From contig JASCPF010000001.1 in assembly GCA_029959325.1 (NCBI GenBank), positions 1-64,000 on the forward strand: a stretch of 64,000 nucleotides of DNA, given 5' to 3'. Every line of letters begins with the position of its first letter. Position 1 is the stretch's first letter. Below are positions 7,722 through 17,368 of this stretch, in pieces. The position numbers were made by a program, and so were the translations under genes. This DNA comes from Microbacteriaceae bacterium PS02068 (GTDB taxonomy: Bacteria > Actinomycetota > Actinomycetes > Actinomycetales > Microbacteriaceae). The notes beneath the pieces are model-generated. The model made no database searches and had not been told where the DNA came from. It saw only the letters and a list, made by a program, of their open reading frames with translations.

Positions 7722-9743
7722 TCAGGAGAAGCTGACCGTCGCGTTCTCGTTGTTCAGCACGATCACCGGCGTGATCACCGACAGCCCCGCGGCGCGGATC
7801 TTGTCGCCATCGAAGCGGATCAGCGGCCTTCCTGCGGTGACCTTCTGGCCTGCCGTCACGAGGGTCTCGAAGCCGTCGCCCTTCAGGTTCACGGTGTCGA
7901 TGCCGATGTGGATGAGCAGCTCGGTGCCGTCATCGAGCAACAGCCCGATCGCGTGGCCCGTCGGGAAGATGGATGCCACCGTGGCGTCGGCCGGAGCGAT
8001 AACCGTGTCACCGCTCGGATCGATCGCCAGACCGGGGCCCATGGCGCCCTGCGCGAACATCGGGTCGGGCACCTCCGAGAGCGCGACGACCGTGCCCTCG
8101 AGCGGCTGGCGGAGCGTCACGGTGTTCGCGGTACGCTGCTGCGCGCGGGTGCGCTCTTCCACGGCGGCGCCGACGCCCATGGTCGCGGCCGCGATGTTCG
8201 GCACCCCGAGCAGCGTTGCGACCCCGGCAGCGACGCCCTTCTCGGCAGCTCCCGCACCCGGCAGGTCGCCGGCTGCCTCGGCGGCCTCGATCCGGGCGGT
8301 GCGGCCCGAGATGAGGTCTTCCATGGCATCCTTCACGAACTGCACGTTCAGGCCGTACACGACCTGCACCGCGTGACCTCCGGGCTTGATCGTGCCGGCC
8401 GCGCCGGCGCGCTTGAGGGCGTGCTCGTCGACCTTTGACGTGTCGGCGATCTCCATGCGGAGCCGGGTGGCGCAGTTGTCGACGTCGATGATGTTGTCTT
8501 TGCCACCGAGCGCCGCGATGAACTTCTCCGCGGTGCCGTGGTAGCCGGTCAGGCTCGTCTCGATGTTGTCCGCATCCTGCGTGTCGTCGTCGTCTTCGCG
8601 GCCCGGCGTCTTCAGGCGCCACCGCAGGATGACGAACCGGAACGTGAAGAAGTAGATGAAGAACCAGGCGACGCCCATGATCAGCAGGATCCACGGGTTC
8701 TGCGCGAGCGGGTTCGCCCATTGCAGCACCATGTCGATGAAGCCGCCCGAGAAACCGAACCCGAGGCGCGTCGGAAGGAGCGCCGCGATGCCCACCGAAA
8801 TGCCCGTGAACACGGCGTGGATCAGGTACAGCCACGGCGCCACGAACATGAACGCGAACTCCAGCGGCTCGGTGACGCCGACGAAGAAGGATGCCACGGC
8901 GGCCGACAGCATGATGCCGTAGGTGACCTTCTTGCGCTTCGTGTTCGCGGTGACGTACATCGCGAGCGCAGCGCCCGGCAGGCCGAACATCATGATCGGG
9001 AAGAAGCCCGACATGTACTGGCCCGTGACACCGTAGGTGCCGGTGTTGTTCAGGAAGTTGACGAGGTCGTTGATGCCGGCCACGTCGAACCAGAACACCG
9101 AGTTGAGCGCGTGGTGCAGGCCGGTGGGGATGAGCAGGCGGTTGAAGAAGCCGTACAGACCGGCGCCGAAGGGACCCATCGTCGAGATCCACTCACCGAA
9201 GGTGACGAGCGCGTTGTAGACGACCGGCCAGACGAACATCAGCACGACGGCGACCACCAACGAGATGCCCGCGGTGACGATCGCGACCGACCGCTTGCCG
9301 GAGAAGAACGACAGCGCATCGGGCAGCTTGGTGTCTTTGAACTTGTTGTAGCACCACGCGCCGATGAGGCCTGCGATGATGCCGACGAACACGTTCTGCA
9401 CCTTGCCGAATGCCGGGTCGACATCGGTGAGCTCGGCCGCGCCGGTGAGCTTCTGGATGGTCGCCGGCGACAGCAGCGTCGTGATGCTGAGCCACGAGAC
9501 GAGCCCCGCGAGCGCCGAGGTTCCGTCGGTCTTGTTGGCCATGCCGATCGAGATGCCGACCGCGAACAGCAACGGCATGTTGTCGAGCAATGCTCCACCG
9601 GCCGCGCCGAGGAACGCCGAGACGACGTTCGAGCCGCCTGTCGCGGAACTGATCCAGTACGAGATGCCCGAGAGGATCGCCGCGACGGGCAGCACTGCCA
9701 CCGGAAGCATGATCGATCGACCGAGGCGTTGGAAGAAGTTCAT
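7722..9743 (-). CDS. PTS system EIICBA, glucose/N-acetylglucosamine type
   Basis: A single 673-residue chain carries three PTS units in the order C-B-A. EIIC (about 1-380) starts NFFQRLGRSIMLPVAVLPVA and has roughly ten membrane helices plus the sugar-site motif GVTEPLEFAF. EIIB (about 400-490) has the phospho-cysteine motif CATRLR near residue 423. EIIA (about 535-670) is of the Glc type with the phospho-histidine segment LLIHIGIDTV near 610. The enzyme takes up and phosphorylates a hexose. The layout and the HALNSVFWFDVAG / GFFPIMMFGLPGAALAMY region resemble NagE more than PtsG, but specificity is not certain. Start ATG 9743 follows a GGAGAGAG ribosome site. EI and HPr are not in the window. 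Confidence 0.93.
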   Translation of the reverse strand: MNFFQRLGRSIMLPVAVLPVAAILSGISYWISSATGGSNVVSAFLGAAGGALLDNMPLLFAVGISIGMANKTDGTSALAGLVSWLSITTLLSPATIQKLTGAAELTDVDPAFGKVQNVFVGIIAGLIGAWCYNKFKDTKLPDALSFFSGKRSVAIVTAGISLVVAVVLMFVWPVVYNALVTFGEWISTMGPFGAGLYGFFNRLLIPTGLHHALNSVFWFDVAGINDLVNFLNNTGTYGVTGQYMSGFFPIMMFGLPGAALAMYVTANTKRKKVTYGIMLSAAVASFFVGVTEPLEFAFMFVAPWLYLIHAVFTGISVGIAALLPTRLGFGFSGGFIDMVLQWANPLAQNPWILLIMGVAWFFIYFFTFRFVILRWRLKTPGREDDDDTQDADNIETSLTGYHGTAEKFIAALGGKDNIIDVDNCATRLRMEIADTSKVDEHALKRAGAAGTIKPGGHAVQVVYGLNVQFVKDAMEDLISGRTARIEAAEAAGDLPGAGAAEKGVAAGVATLLGVPNIAAATMGVGAAVEERTRAQQRTANTVTLRQPLEGTVVALSEVPDPMFAQGAMGPGLAIDPSGDTVIAPADATVASIFPTGHAIGLLLDDGTELLIHIGIDTVNLKGDGFETLVTAGQKVTAGRPLIRFDGDKIRAAGLSVITPVIVLNNENATVSFS

Positions 9744-9831
9744 CTCTCTCTCCAGCCGCTGAGGAGCGCCCCTGTGGCGCCATGGAGCTACGTTACCGGG
9801 CACTCAGCTTTTTCACAGCTTGAATCGTCGG

Positions 9832-9838
9832 ATTATGA
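9832..9838. promoter_or_regulatory. Shared -10 region: PTS leader (-) and candidate small RNA (+)
   Basis: On the minus strand CATAAT (9837-9832) would start an ~85-nt PTS leader. On the plus strand TTATGA (9833-9838) sits 17 bp after TTTTCA (9810-9815). The sequence could serve either or both directions; I cannot decide which is used. Confidence 0.35.
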
Positions 9839-9844
9839 AGGCAT

Positions 9845-9946
9845 CCTAACAAACTAGTGCTGGGCGGGCGCAACCTCCCCCCCGAGGCGCCATCTGCCGC
9901 TCCTGGCACACGACGAGGAAAGCCCCCGGCCGATGGCCGGAGGCTT
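9845..9946 (+). ncRNA. Candidate C-rich-loop small RNA (6C-like)
   Basis: On the plus strand a hairpin CCTC-CCCCCC-GAGG (9874-9887) with six loop cytosines is clamped by an outer GGCG/CGCC (9867-9870 with 9888-9891). About 30 bases later comes a terminator-like stem AAGCCCCCGGCC/GGCCGGAGGCTT. Actinobacterial 6C RNAs carry C-rich loops of this kind that pair with G-rich ribosome sites. Only one clear C6 loop is seen here, while the 6C family normally shows two, so this is a hypothesis. The same DNA on the minus strand would be downstream of tRNA-Ala and upstream of the PTS gene. Confidence 0.3.
9920..9946. terminator. Hairpin terminator, tRNA-Ala side (-) or small RNA (+)
   Basis: AAGCCCCCGGCC (9920-9931), loop GAT, GGCCGGAGGCTT (9935-9946), one mismatch in 12 pairs. 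On the minus strand it lies ~60 bases after tRNA-Ala and is followed by TTCCTCG. It can work in both directions. Confidence 0.6.
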
Positions 9947-9953
9947 CGAAGAA

Positions 9954-9969
9954 CGTGACCTCTGTCACA
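9954..9969. promoter_or_regulatory. CRP/GlxR-like operator
   Basis: CGTGA-N6-TCACA matches the Crp/GlxR consensus TGTGA-N6-TCACA at nine of ten positions. It sits between tRNA-Ala and its terminator, about 210 bp upstream of the PTS gene start. A cAMP-type control of sugar uptake is possible but the distance is long. Confidence 0.35.
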
Positions 9970-10005
9970 ACTCACATGTCGCCTATGACGCGACTCACTA
10001 CACGG

Positions 10006-10078
10006 TGGACCTGAGGGGACTCGAACCCCTGACCCCCTGCATGCCATGCAGGTGCGCTACCAGCTGCGCCACAGGCCC
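10006..10078 (-). tRNA. tRNA-Ala (GGC)
   Basis: A 73-nt cloverleaf on the minus strand: acceptor GGGCCTG/CAGGTCC (one G-T pair), D stem GCGC/GCGC, anticodon stem CCTGC/GCAGG with loop ATGGCAT giving anticodon GGC, five-base variable loop, T stem AGGGG/CCCCT with loop TTCGAGT, discriminator A. The 3' CCA is not encoded. Confidence 0.97.
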
Positions 10079-10154
10079 ATTTCTGGGTCGTCACCGCTCT
10101 CGCGGCAACCCTTCGATCTTACTACATCCAGACGGATGCCACGAACCGGCGCAC

Positions 10155-10529
10155 CTATTCCGGGGCATCCACCGGGGCGGTCGTCGGCAATACTGGGCAG
10201 TCCTTCCAGAGCCGTTCCAGGCCGTAGAAGACGCGCTCCTGCTCGTGGAAGACGTGCACCACGACGTCGCCGAAATCGATCAGGATCCAGCGGGCTTCGT
10301 GCTTGCCCTCGCGCCGCAGGCGCTTGACGCCGTTCTCGAGCATCGCCTCTTCGACCGCATCGGCGATCGCGGCGACGTTGCGCTCACTGTTGCCCGTGGC
10401 GAGCAGGAAGGCGTCCACCAGCGGCAGCGGATCGGACACGTCGAACGCGACGAGATCCTCCGCACCCTTGCTTTCGGCCGCGGCCGCCGCGACCACCAGC
10501 AGTTCGCGCGTCCGCGCGGTCGCGGTCAT
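10155..10529 (-). CDS. rsfS: Ribosome silencing factor RsfS
   Basis: The protein has 124 residues of the RsfS/Iojap family, which binds L14 on the 50S subunit and blocks joining with 30S when nutrients run low. Family stretches visible are DVSDPLPLVDAFLLATGNSERNV split over residues 30-52, AIADAVEEAM, EGKHEARWILIDFGDVVVHVF and RVFYGLERLW (the Tyr-x-Leu-Glu-x-Leu-Trp block). It is the last gene of nadD-(membrane protein)-rsfS, overlapping the upstream stop by four bases (ATGA). The C-terminal tail after DCPV is short and unconserved. Confidence 0.95.
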   Translation of the reverse strand: MTATARTRELLVVAAAAAESKGAEDLVAFDVSDPLPLVDAFLLATGNSERNVAAIADAVEEAMLENGVKRLRREGKHEARWILIDFGDVVVHVFHEQERVFYGLERLWKDCPVLPTTAPVDAPE

Positions 10530-11659
10530 CGGAAGGCTCCGGTCACGAGGGCGACGATCAGCACCCCGGTCAGCGCCAGCGCCAACACACCCGCGGTGAT
10601 GACGAGTGCCATCATCAGCCTTCCGCCCTTCTCAGGGGCAGGTGGCTTGATGATGTCTTCCGCGGTCTTGATCGTGCTGATCGCTGCACTCGCGGCGATG
10701 GGCGTCGGCGACGATGAGGCGGGCAGCTCGCCATCGATGAGGATGGCATCGATCTCTTTGCCGTCGGACGACCCGCGCGAGGTGCCCGTCGAGCCGAACG
10801 ACTCGGGCAGGTTGTACATCCCGGTGATCAGCACCTCGCCGGTGGCGGCGATGGGTGACGTGAGCGAACCCGTTTCGGGCGTCTGCGACAGGATGAGCGC
10901 GTTCGAGGCCGCGAGCGATCCGGTCGCCGAACTGCCGCGCGTCAGAAGCTGATCGAAGGATGCCGGCAGCTCGATCTCCACGCCTTCGCCGGCCAGCAGG
11001 CCCGATCCGAACGTCGGTGCGACGACGGGACGCGCCTCCTCGGCGTCATCGCCAGCCTCCCCCTCGCTGAAGAGGAGCACCTCGTCGGCCGCGTCGACGG
11101 CCGGCTCGTCTTCGACGGCGGTGTCGTGCGAGGCATCCGCCGCGTCGGTGTCGGAATCGTGCGAGGCATCCGGAGCTTCGGCGACGGCAGCGGGCGCGAG
11201 CTCGGCATCGAGGATCTCGACCTCGGGGGCCTCGGCCTGCGCGTCGGCGAGAGCGTCGGCTGCGGCCTCGGCGTCGGCAATGCCGACGACGTCCTCACTC
11301 TCGGACGCGACCGCATCCGCAGCATCGAGCTCCACGGCGTCATCGAGCTCGCCGTCGGCTTCGGGGTCGTCGTCGACGGCACCGACGACGGGCACCGACG
11401 CGGTGCGCAGACGTTCCTGCTGACGCGCGGAACGGCGCGTGATCGCGGTCGACCCGAGGTCGATCTCGTCGTCGGCAGGTGGCTCTGCGGCCACGACTGT
11501 CGGTGCGGCCGCACGCGGCAACGGAGCGACCACGGGGGTCGCCTCGGCCGAGGCGGCTGCCTCTTCGGATGTGATGATCGGGTTCGAGGCGGTGTTGCGC
11601 AGTTCGCGCAACTGACGTCTCGTCAGCCGCGGGGCCTCAGGCTCTTCGGGTGTGCTCAT
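10526..11659 (-). CDS. Acidic, alanine-rich single-span membrane protein, function unknown
   Basis: The protein has 377 residues. The N-terminus is basic ([11 protein letters not shown]). A long low-complexity region (about 30-215) is rich in Ala, Glu and Asp and includes repeats around [16 protein letters not shown] more ordered segment follows (about 220-330, [20 protein letters not shown]). One membrane helix closes the chain (about 345-370, [20 protein letters not shown]), leaving a tiny outside tail. It overlaps both nadD and rsfS by four bases, so the three are co-translated. I do not recognise a domain. The topology suggests a cytoplasmic, disordered protein tethered to the membrane by its C-terminus. 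Confidence 0.8.
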   Translation of the reverse strand: MSTPEEPEAPRLTRRQLRELRNTASNPIITSEEAAASAEATPVVAPLPRAAAPTVVAAEPPADDEIDLGSTAITRRSARQQERLRTASVPVVGAVDDDPEADGELDDAVELDAADAVASESEDVVGIADAEAAADALADAQAEAPEVEILDAELAPAAVAEAPDASHDSDTDAADASHDTAVEDEPAVDAADEVLLFSEGEAGDDAEEARPVVAPTFGSGLLAGEGVEIELPASFDQLLTRGSSATGSLAASNALILSQTPETGSLTSPIAATGEVLITGMYNLPESFGSTGTSRGSSDGKEIDAILIDGELPASSSPTPIAASAAISTIKTAEDIIKPPAPEKGGRLMMALVITAGVLALALTGVLIVALVTGAFR

Positions 11660-12252
11660 GCCTCGCTCCGGTACAGGTGGTGCTTCGCAATGTATTGGAC
11701 GACGCCGTCAGGAACGAGATACCACACCGGGTTTCCGGAACGTACTCGTGCGCGGCAGTCGGTCGACGAGATCGCCAGGGCCGGGACCTCCAGTTGGCTC
11801 ACGTCTTCGCTGGGCAGACCTTCGGTGCTGAGAACGTGCCCAGGCCGCGAGACGGCGACAAAGTGTGCGAGATCCCACAGCTCGTCGTGATTGCGCCATC
11901 CGAGGATCTGCGCGATCGCGTCAGCACCCGTGATGAAGAAGAGATCGGCGTCGGGTCGAGCCTGCTTCAGGTCGCGCAGCGTGTCGATCGTGTAGGTCGG
12001 GCCGTTGCGGTCGATGTCGACCCGACTCACCGTGAACTGAGGGTTGGATGCCGTGGCGATCACCGTCATCAGATAGCGATGCTCGCCCTCGCTGACCTTC
12101 TCTTTCTGCCAGGGCAGACCTGTCGGGACGAACACGACTTCATCGAGATCGAAGTGCTGGGCGACTTCGCTGGCGGCGACCAGGTGCCCGTGGTGGATCG
12201 GGTCGAACGTGCCACCCATGACCCCGATCCGCGGGGTGCGCGCCGAAACCAT
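11656..12252 (-). CDS. nadD: Nicotinate-mononucleotide adenylyltransferase
   Basis: The protein has 198 residues from ATG 12252; a GTG two codons upstream is possible but sits too close to the GAGG ribosome site. It transfers AMP to nicotinate mononucleotide to give deamido-NAD in NAD synthesis. The nucleotidyltransferase motif [12 protein letters not shown] (T/HxGH type) is near the N-terminus; [22 protein letters not shown] and the C-terminal [13 protein letters not shown] (ISST motif) are all NadD hallmarks. The C-terminus overlaps the next gene by four bases. Confidence 0.96.
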   Translation of the reverse strand: MVSARTPRIGVMGGTFDPIHHGHLVAASEVAQHFDLDEVVFVPTGLPWQKEKVSEGEHRYLMTVIATASNPQFTVSRVDIDRNGPTYTIDTLRDLKQARPDADLFFITGADAIAQILGWRNHDELWDLAHFVAVSRPGHVLSTEGLPSEDVSQLEVPALAISSTDCRARVRSGNPVWYLVPDGVVQYIAKHHLYRSEA

Positions 12253-12262
12253 AGACACAGCC

Positions 12263-12490
12263 TCAGTGGTGGCCGTGGCCCGCCTGGATCTGGTCGGCGG
12301 GGTGCGCCTTCGCGTAGGCGTCGGCCTTGTGCGCGTGGCGGTTCGCCACGTTGCGGTAGGACATGGTCACGGCGCCGAGCGCGAGGAACACCACGAAGGC
12401 GATGGCTCCGAAGATGAACGTCTGCCCCTGGACGTTGCCCTGGTGCTCAGTCGTCTCTGCAGCGAGAGCGACGATCATGGCGAGGGTCAT
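12263..12490 (-). CDS. Small single-span membrane protein, function unknown
   Basis: The protein has 75 residues: a short outside N-terminus, one membrane helix (about 26-46, [20 protein letters not shown]), and a hydrophilic tail that ends in a histidine-rich GHGHH. The His tail could bind metal but this is only composition. A CGGAG ribosome site precedes ATG 12490, and a TAAACT box about 35 bases upstream may be its promoter. It lies between proA and nadD on the same strand, ten bases before nadD. Confidence 0.75.
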   Translation of the reverse strand: MTLAMIVALAAETTEHQGNVQGQTFIFGAIAFVVFLALGAVTMSYRNVANRHAHKADAYAKAHPADQIQAGHGHH

Positions 12491-12530
12491 TCGGACTCCG
12501 TTCGGTTCGGGTGACTCCAGTTTAGGCCGT

Positions 12531-13823
12531 TCACGCGCGGATCTGCCCCGCGCCGCGCGCGAGCCACTTGGTGCTCGTCAGTTCGGGCAGGCCCATCGGG
12601 CCACGCGCATGCAGCTTCTGAGTGGAAATGCCCACCTCGGCGCCGAAGCCGAACTCGCCCCCGTCGGTGAACCGCGTCGATGCGTTGGCCATGACCACGG
12701 CGGAGTCGACCTCGGCGAGGAAGCGCTCGGCGCGCTCGTCGTCGGCGGTCACGATCGACTCGGTGTGATGGGTCGAATAGCGGCGGATGTGCGCGAGCGC
12801 CTCGTCGAGATCGTCGACGACGCGCATCGACAGGTCGAGACTCATGTGCTCGGTCGCCCAGTCGTCATCTGTCGCGGGGACGGCGTGCGGAACAAGTCGC
12901 TGCACGGTGTCGTCGCCGTGGATCGTGACGCCGGCATCTTCGAGCGCGGCGGCAACGGGAGGAATCAGGCGCTCCGCGGCATCCCGCATCACCAGCACCG
13001 TCTCGACGGCGTTGCAGACGCTCGGGCGTTGCGCCTTGGCGTTCACGACGATCTGCTCGGCCCACTCGAGCGGCGCCGACGAGTCGAGCACGATGTGCAC
13101 GACGCCCGCCCCGGTCTCGATGACCGGCACGCTCGACTCGGTCACGACCGTCTCGATCAGCTGCGCACTCCCCCGCGGCACCAGGACGTCGACGAGTCCC
13201 CGCGCCTGCATCAGCGCGTTCGCTCCCTCGCGGCCGAAGTCGTCGACCGTCTGAATCGCCTCCGGGTCGATGCCCCGTTCAGACAGCGCGCCGCGCATCA
13301 CCGCGACGAGGGCGGCATTGGATGCCTGGGCGGCAGTCCCGCCGCGCAGCACCACGGCGTTGCCGGCGCGCAGGGCGAGGGCGGCGATGTCGACCGTCAC
13401 GTTCGGCCTGGCTTCATAGATCGAGCCGACGACGCCGAAGGGCACCGAGACCTTCTGCAGTGAGACCCCGCTCGGCAGCGTGCGCTCGTCGAGAATGCGA
13501 CCGACCGGGTCGGGAAGGTCAGCGACATCACGCACGGCGTCAGCGAGAGCCTGTACCCGGGCATCGTCGAGGCGCAGGCGGTCGAGCAAGCCGTCGGCCA
13601 GGCCGGACTCTCGCCCGCGGGCGAGGTCGTCGGCATTGGCGCTGACGATGGCGGCAAAGGCCGCCTCGAGGGCCGAGGCGATCGCACGGAGAGCATCGCT
13701 CTTCTGTGCGTCGCTGAGCAGTCCCACGGTGCGCGAGGCATCCTTCGCGAGCAACATGCGGTCGCGGGCGCTCGTCGCGGTGCTCGAAGCGCCGCTCGGC
13801 GCGGAGATGGTCGCGGAGGTCAT
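12531..13823 (-). CDS. proA: Gamma-glutamyl phosphate reductase
   Basis: The protein has 430 residues of the aldehyde dehydrogenase fold. It reduces gamma-glutamyl phosphate with NADPH to glutamate-5-semialdehyde, the second step of proline synthesis. The catalytic cysteine lies in KAQRPSVCNAVETVL (about residue 270). SVPFGVVGSIYEARPNVT, VLRGGTAAQASN and LHARGPMGLPELTSTKW are ProA family blocks. It follows proB after 50 bases and has its own leaderless promoter, so the two kinase/reductase genes need not be transcribed together. Confidence 0.97.
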   Translation of the reverse strand: MTSATISAPSGASSTATSARDRMLLAKDASRTVGLLSDAQKSDALRAIASALEAAFAAIVSANADDLARGRESGLADGLLDRLRLDDARVQALADAVRDVADLPDPVGRILDERTLPSGVSLQKVSVPFGVVGSIYEARPNVTVDIAALALRAGNAVVLRGGTAAQASNAALVAVMRGALSERGIDPEAIQTVDDFGREGANALMQARGLVDVLVPRGSAQLIETVVTESSVPVIETGAGVVHIVLDSSAPLEWAEQIVVNAKAQRPSVCNAVETVLVMRDAAERLIPPVAAALEDAGVTIHGDDTVQRLVPHAVPATDDDWATEHMSLDLSMRVVDDLDEALAHIRRYSTHHTESIVTADDERAERFLAEVDSAVVMANASTRFTDGGEFGFGAEVGISTQKLHARGPMGLPELTSTKWLARGAGQIRA

Positions 13824-13829
13824 CCGGCC

Positions 13830-13835
13830 AGTCTA
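13830..13835 (-). promoter_or_regulatory. -10 element of proA
   Basis: TAGACT on the minus strand, six bases before ATG 13823, with no Shine-Dalgarno between; a leaderless promoter inside the proB-proA gap. Confidence 0.55.
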
Positions 13836-13873
13836 GCGAGGGTGCCGGTGCGACTGGCGGGGTGGGAACGCCG

Positions 13874-16286
<2,413 letters not shown>

Positions 16287-16316
16287 GAAGTTGATCAATC
16301 GCGTCGCGCGTTCGGA

Positions 16317-16580
16317 CTACTCCGCGGCGACAGCGGCGACGATGTTGACGACCTTGCGGCCACCCTTCGTGCCGAACTCGACAGCGCCGGCCTCGAGGGC
16401 GAACAGCGTGTCATCGCCACCGCGACCGACGTTCGCGCCGGGGTGGAAGTGCGTGCCGCGCTGGCGGACGATGATCTCGCCGGCGAGGACCTTCTGGCCG
16501 CCGAAGCGCTTCACGCCCAGTCGCTGGGCGTTGGAGTCGCGACCGTTACGGGTGGAGCTTGCGCCCTTTTTGTGTGCCAT
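16317..16580 (-). CDS. rpmA: 50S ribosomal protein L27
   Basis: The protein has 87 residues and matches L27 throughout: [46 protein letters not shown] split over residues 39-60, and the [10 protein letters not shown] end. L27 reaches the peptidyl-transferase centre with its N-terminus. The protein begins directly MAHKKG, so there is no cleavable Firmicutes-type N-terminal extension. It is 18 bases after rplU on the same strand. Confidence 0.99.
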   Translation of the reverse strand: MAHKKGASSTRNGRDSNAQRLGVKRFGGQKVLAGEIIVRQRGTHFHPGANVGRGGDDTLFALEAGAVEFGTKGGRKVVNIVAAVAAE

Positions 16581-16598
16581 CTCTGCGTCTCCCGAGTC

Positions 16599-16907
16599 TT
16601 ACTTGATGCCGGTGATCTTGACGCGCGTGAGGTCCTGACGGTGGCCCTGGCGCTTCTTGTAACCGGTCTTGTTCTTGAACTTCTGGATCACGATCTTGGG
16701 ACCGCGCTCTTCGCCGAGGACCTCAGCGGTGACGGTCACCTTCGCGAGCTTGTCGGCGTCGGTCGTGACGGTGTCGCCGTCGACGAACAGCACGGCGGGC
16801 AGCTCGAGCTTCTCGCCGACCTTCGCCTTCTGACGGTCGAGGACGACGATCGTGCCGACCTGAACCTTCTCCTGACGGCCGCCGGCGCGCACAACTGCGT
16901 AAACCAC
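16599..16907 (-). CDS. rplU: 50S ribosomal protein L21
   Basis: The protein has 102 residues from GTG 16907 ([15 protein letters not shown]). The frame stays open far upstream, but only this start gives the L21 length and it has an AGGTG ribosome site six bases before it. [18 protein letters not shown]-type strands and the C-terminal [14 protein letters not shown] block bind 23S rRNA. It heads the rplU-rpmA unit. Confidence 0.98.
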   Translation of the reverse strand: MVYAVVRAGGRQEKVQVGTIVVLDRQKAKVGEKLELPAVLFVDGDTVTTDADKLAKVTVTAEVLGEERGPKIVIQKFKNKTGYKKRQGHRQDLTRVKITGIK

Positions 16908-17022
16908 TTCACACCTGTTTTTCTTCTGTGGAGCGCACGGCTCCAGTTGTCTTGTGAGACGGAAAGTCCTGAATGTCATTCGGTGCGGAGGCGGAACCTC
17001 GACGCACCAGGGATCTACTTTA
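16908..17022 (-). promoter_or_regulatory. rplU promoter and ~100-nt leader
   Basis: TAAAGT (17022-17017) is the probable -10 box, giving an mRNA start near 17010 and a leader of about 103 nt. A small hairpin TGGAGC/GCTCCA stands shortly before an A-rich stretch and the rplU ribosome site. A role as an L21 autogenous site is inference. Confidence 0.4.
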
Positions 17023-17074
17023 CCGGATGAGCGGCGTTCCGGCAAAAGCGGGCCGAGGGTGTGTCGCGCATCCG

Positions 17075-17080
17075 TAGCAT
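17075..17080 (+). promoter_or_regulatory. -10 element of the DUF4031 gene
   Basis: TAGCAT ends six bases before ATG 17087; leaderless. It is divergent from the rplU promoter 55 bases away. Confidence 0.45.
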
Positions 17081-17086
17081 GAGGGC

Positions 17087-17368
17087 ATGGCGATCTTGAT
17101 CGACGACGCCCGCTGGCCCGCACACGGCACGCTGTGGGCGCACCTCGTCAGCGACGAGAACCTGGCGGAACTGCACGCGTTCGCGGATGCTCAGGGCATC
17201 CCGCGGCGCGGCTTCGACCTCGATCACTACGACGTCCCGGCCGACGCGCTCCCCCGCCTGATCGCGGCGGGGGCAGAGCACGTCAGCGGGCACGAGCTCG
17301 TCCGAAGGCTCATCGCGTCGGGTCTGCGCGTCACCGCACGTCAGCGGCGCGCTGCTACGACTCCGTGA
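17087..17368 (+). CDS. DUF4031 domain protein
   Basis: The protein has 93 residues. It begins [20 protein letters not shown] and contains FDLDHYDVP and [14 protein letters not shown], the pattern of the small actinobacterial DUF4031 family. Conserved Asp, His and Arg residues hint at an enzyme or metal-binding protein, but the function is unknown. Its 3' end overlaps the 3' end of rne on the other strand by 14 bases. Confidence 0.85.
   Translation: MAILIDDARWPAHGTLWAHLVSDENLAELHAFADAQGIPRRGFDLDHYDVPADALPRLIAAGAEHVSGHELVRRLIASGLRVTARQRRAATTP

Noticed and set aside
8538-9857. A long plus-strand frame opposite the PTS gene
   Set aside because: Highly charged Arg/Glu/Asp shadow; the PTS EIICBA reading is unambiguous.
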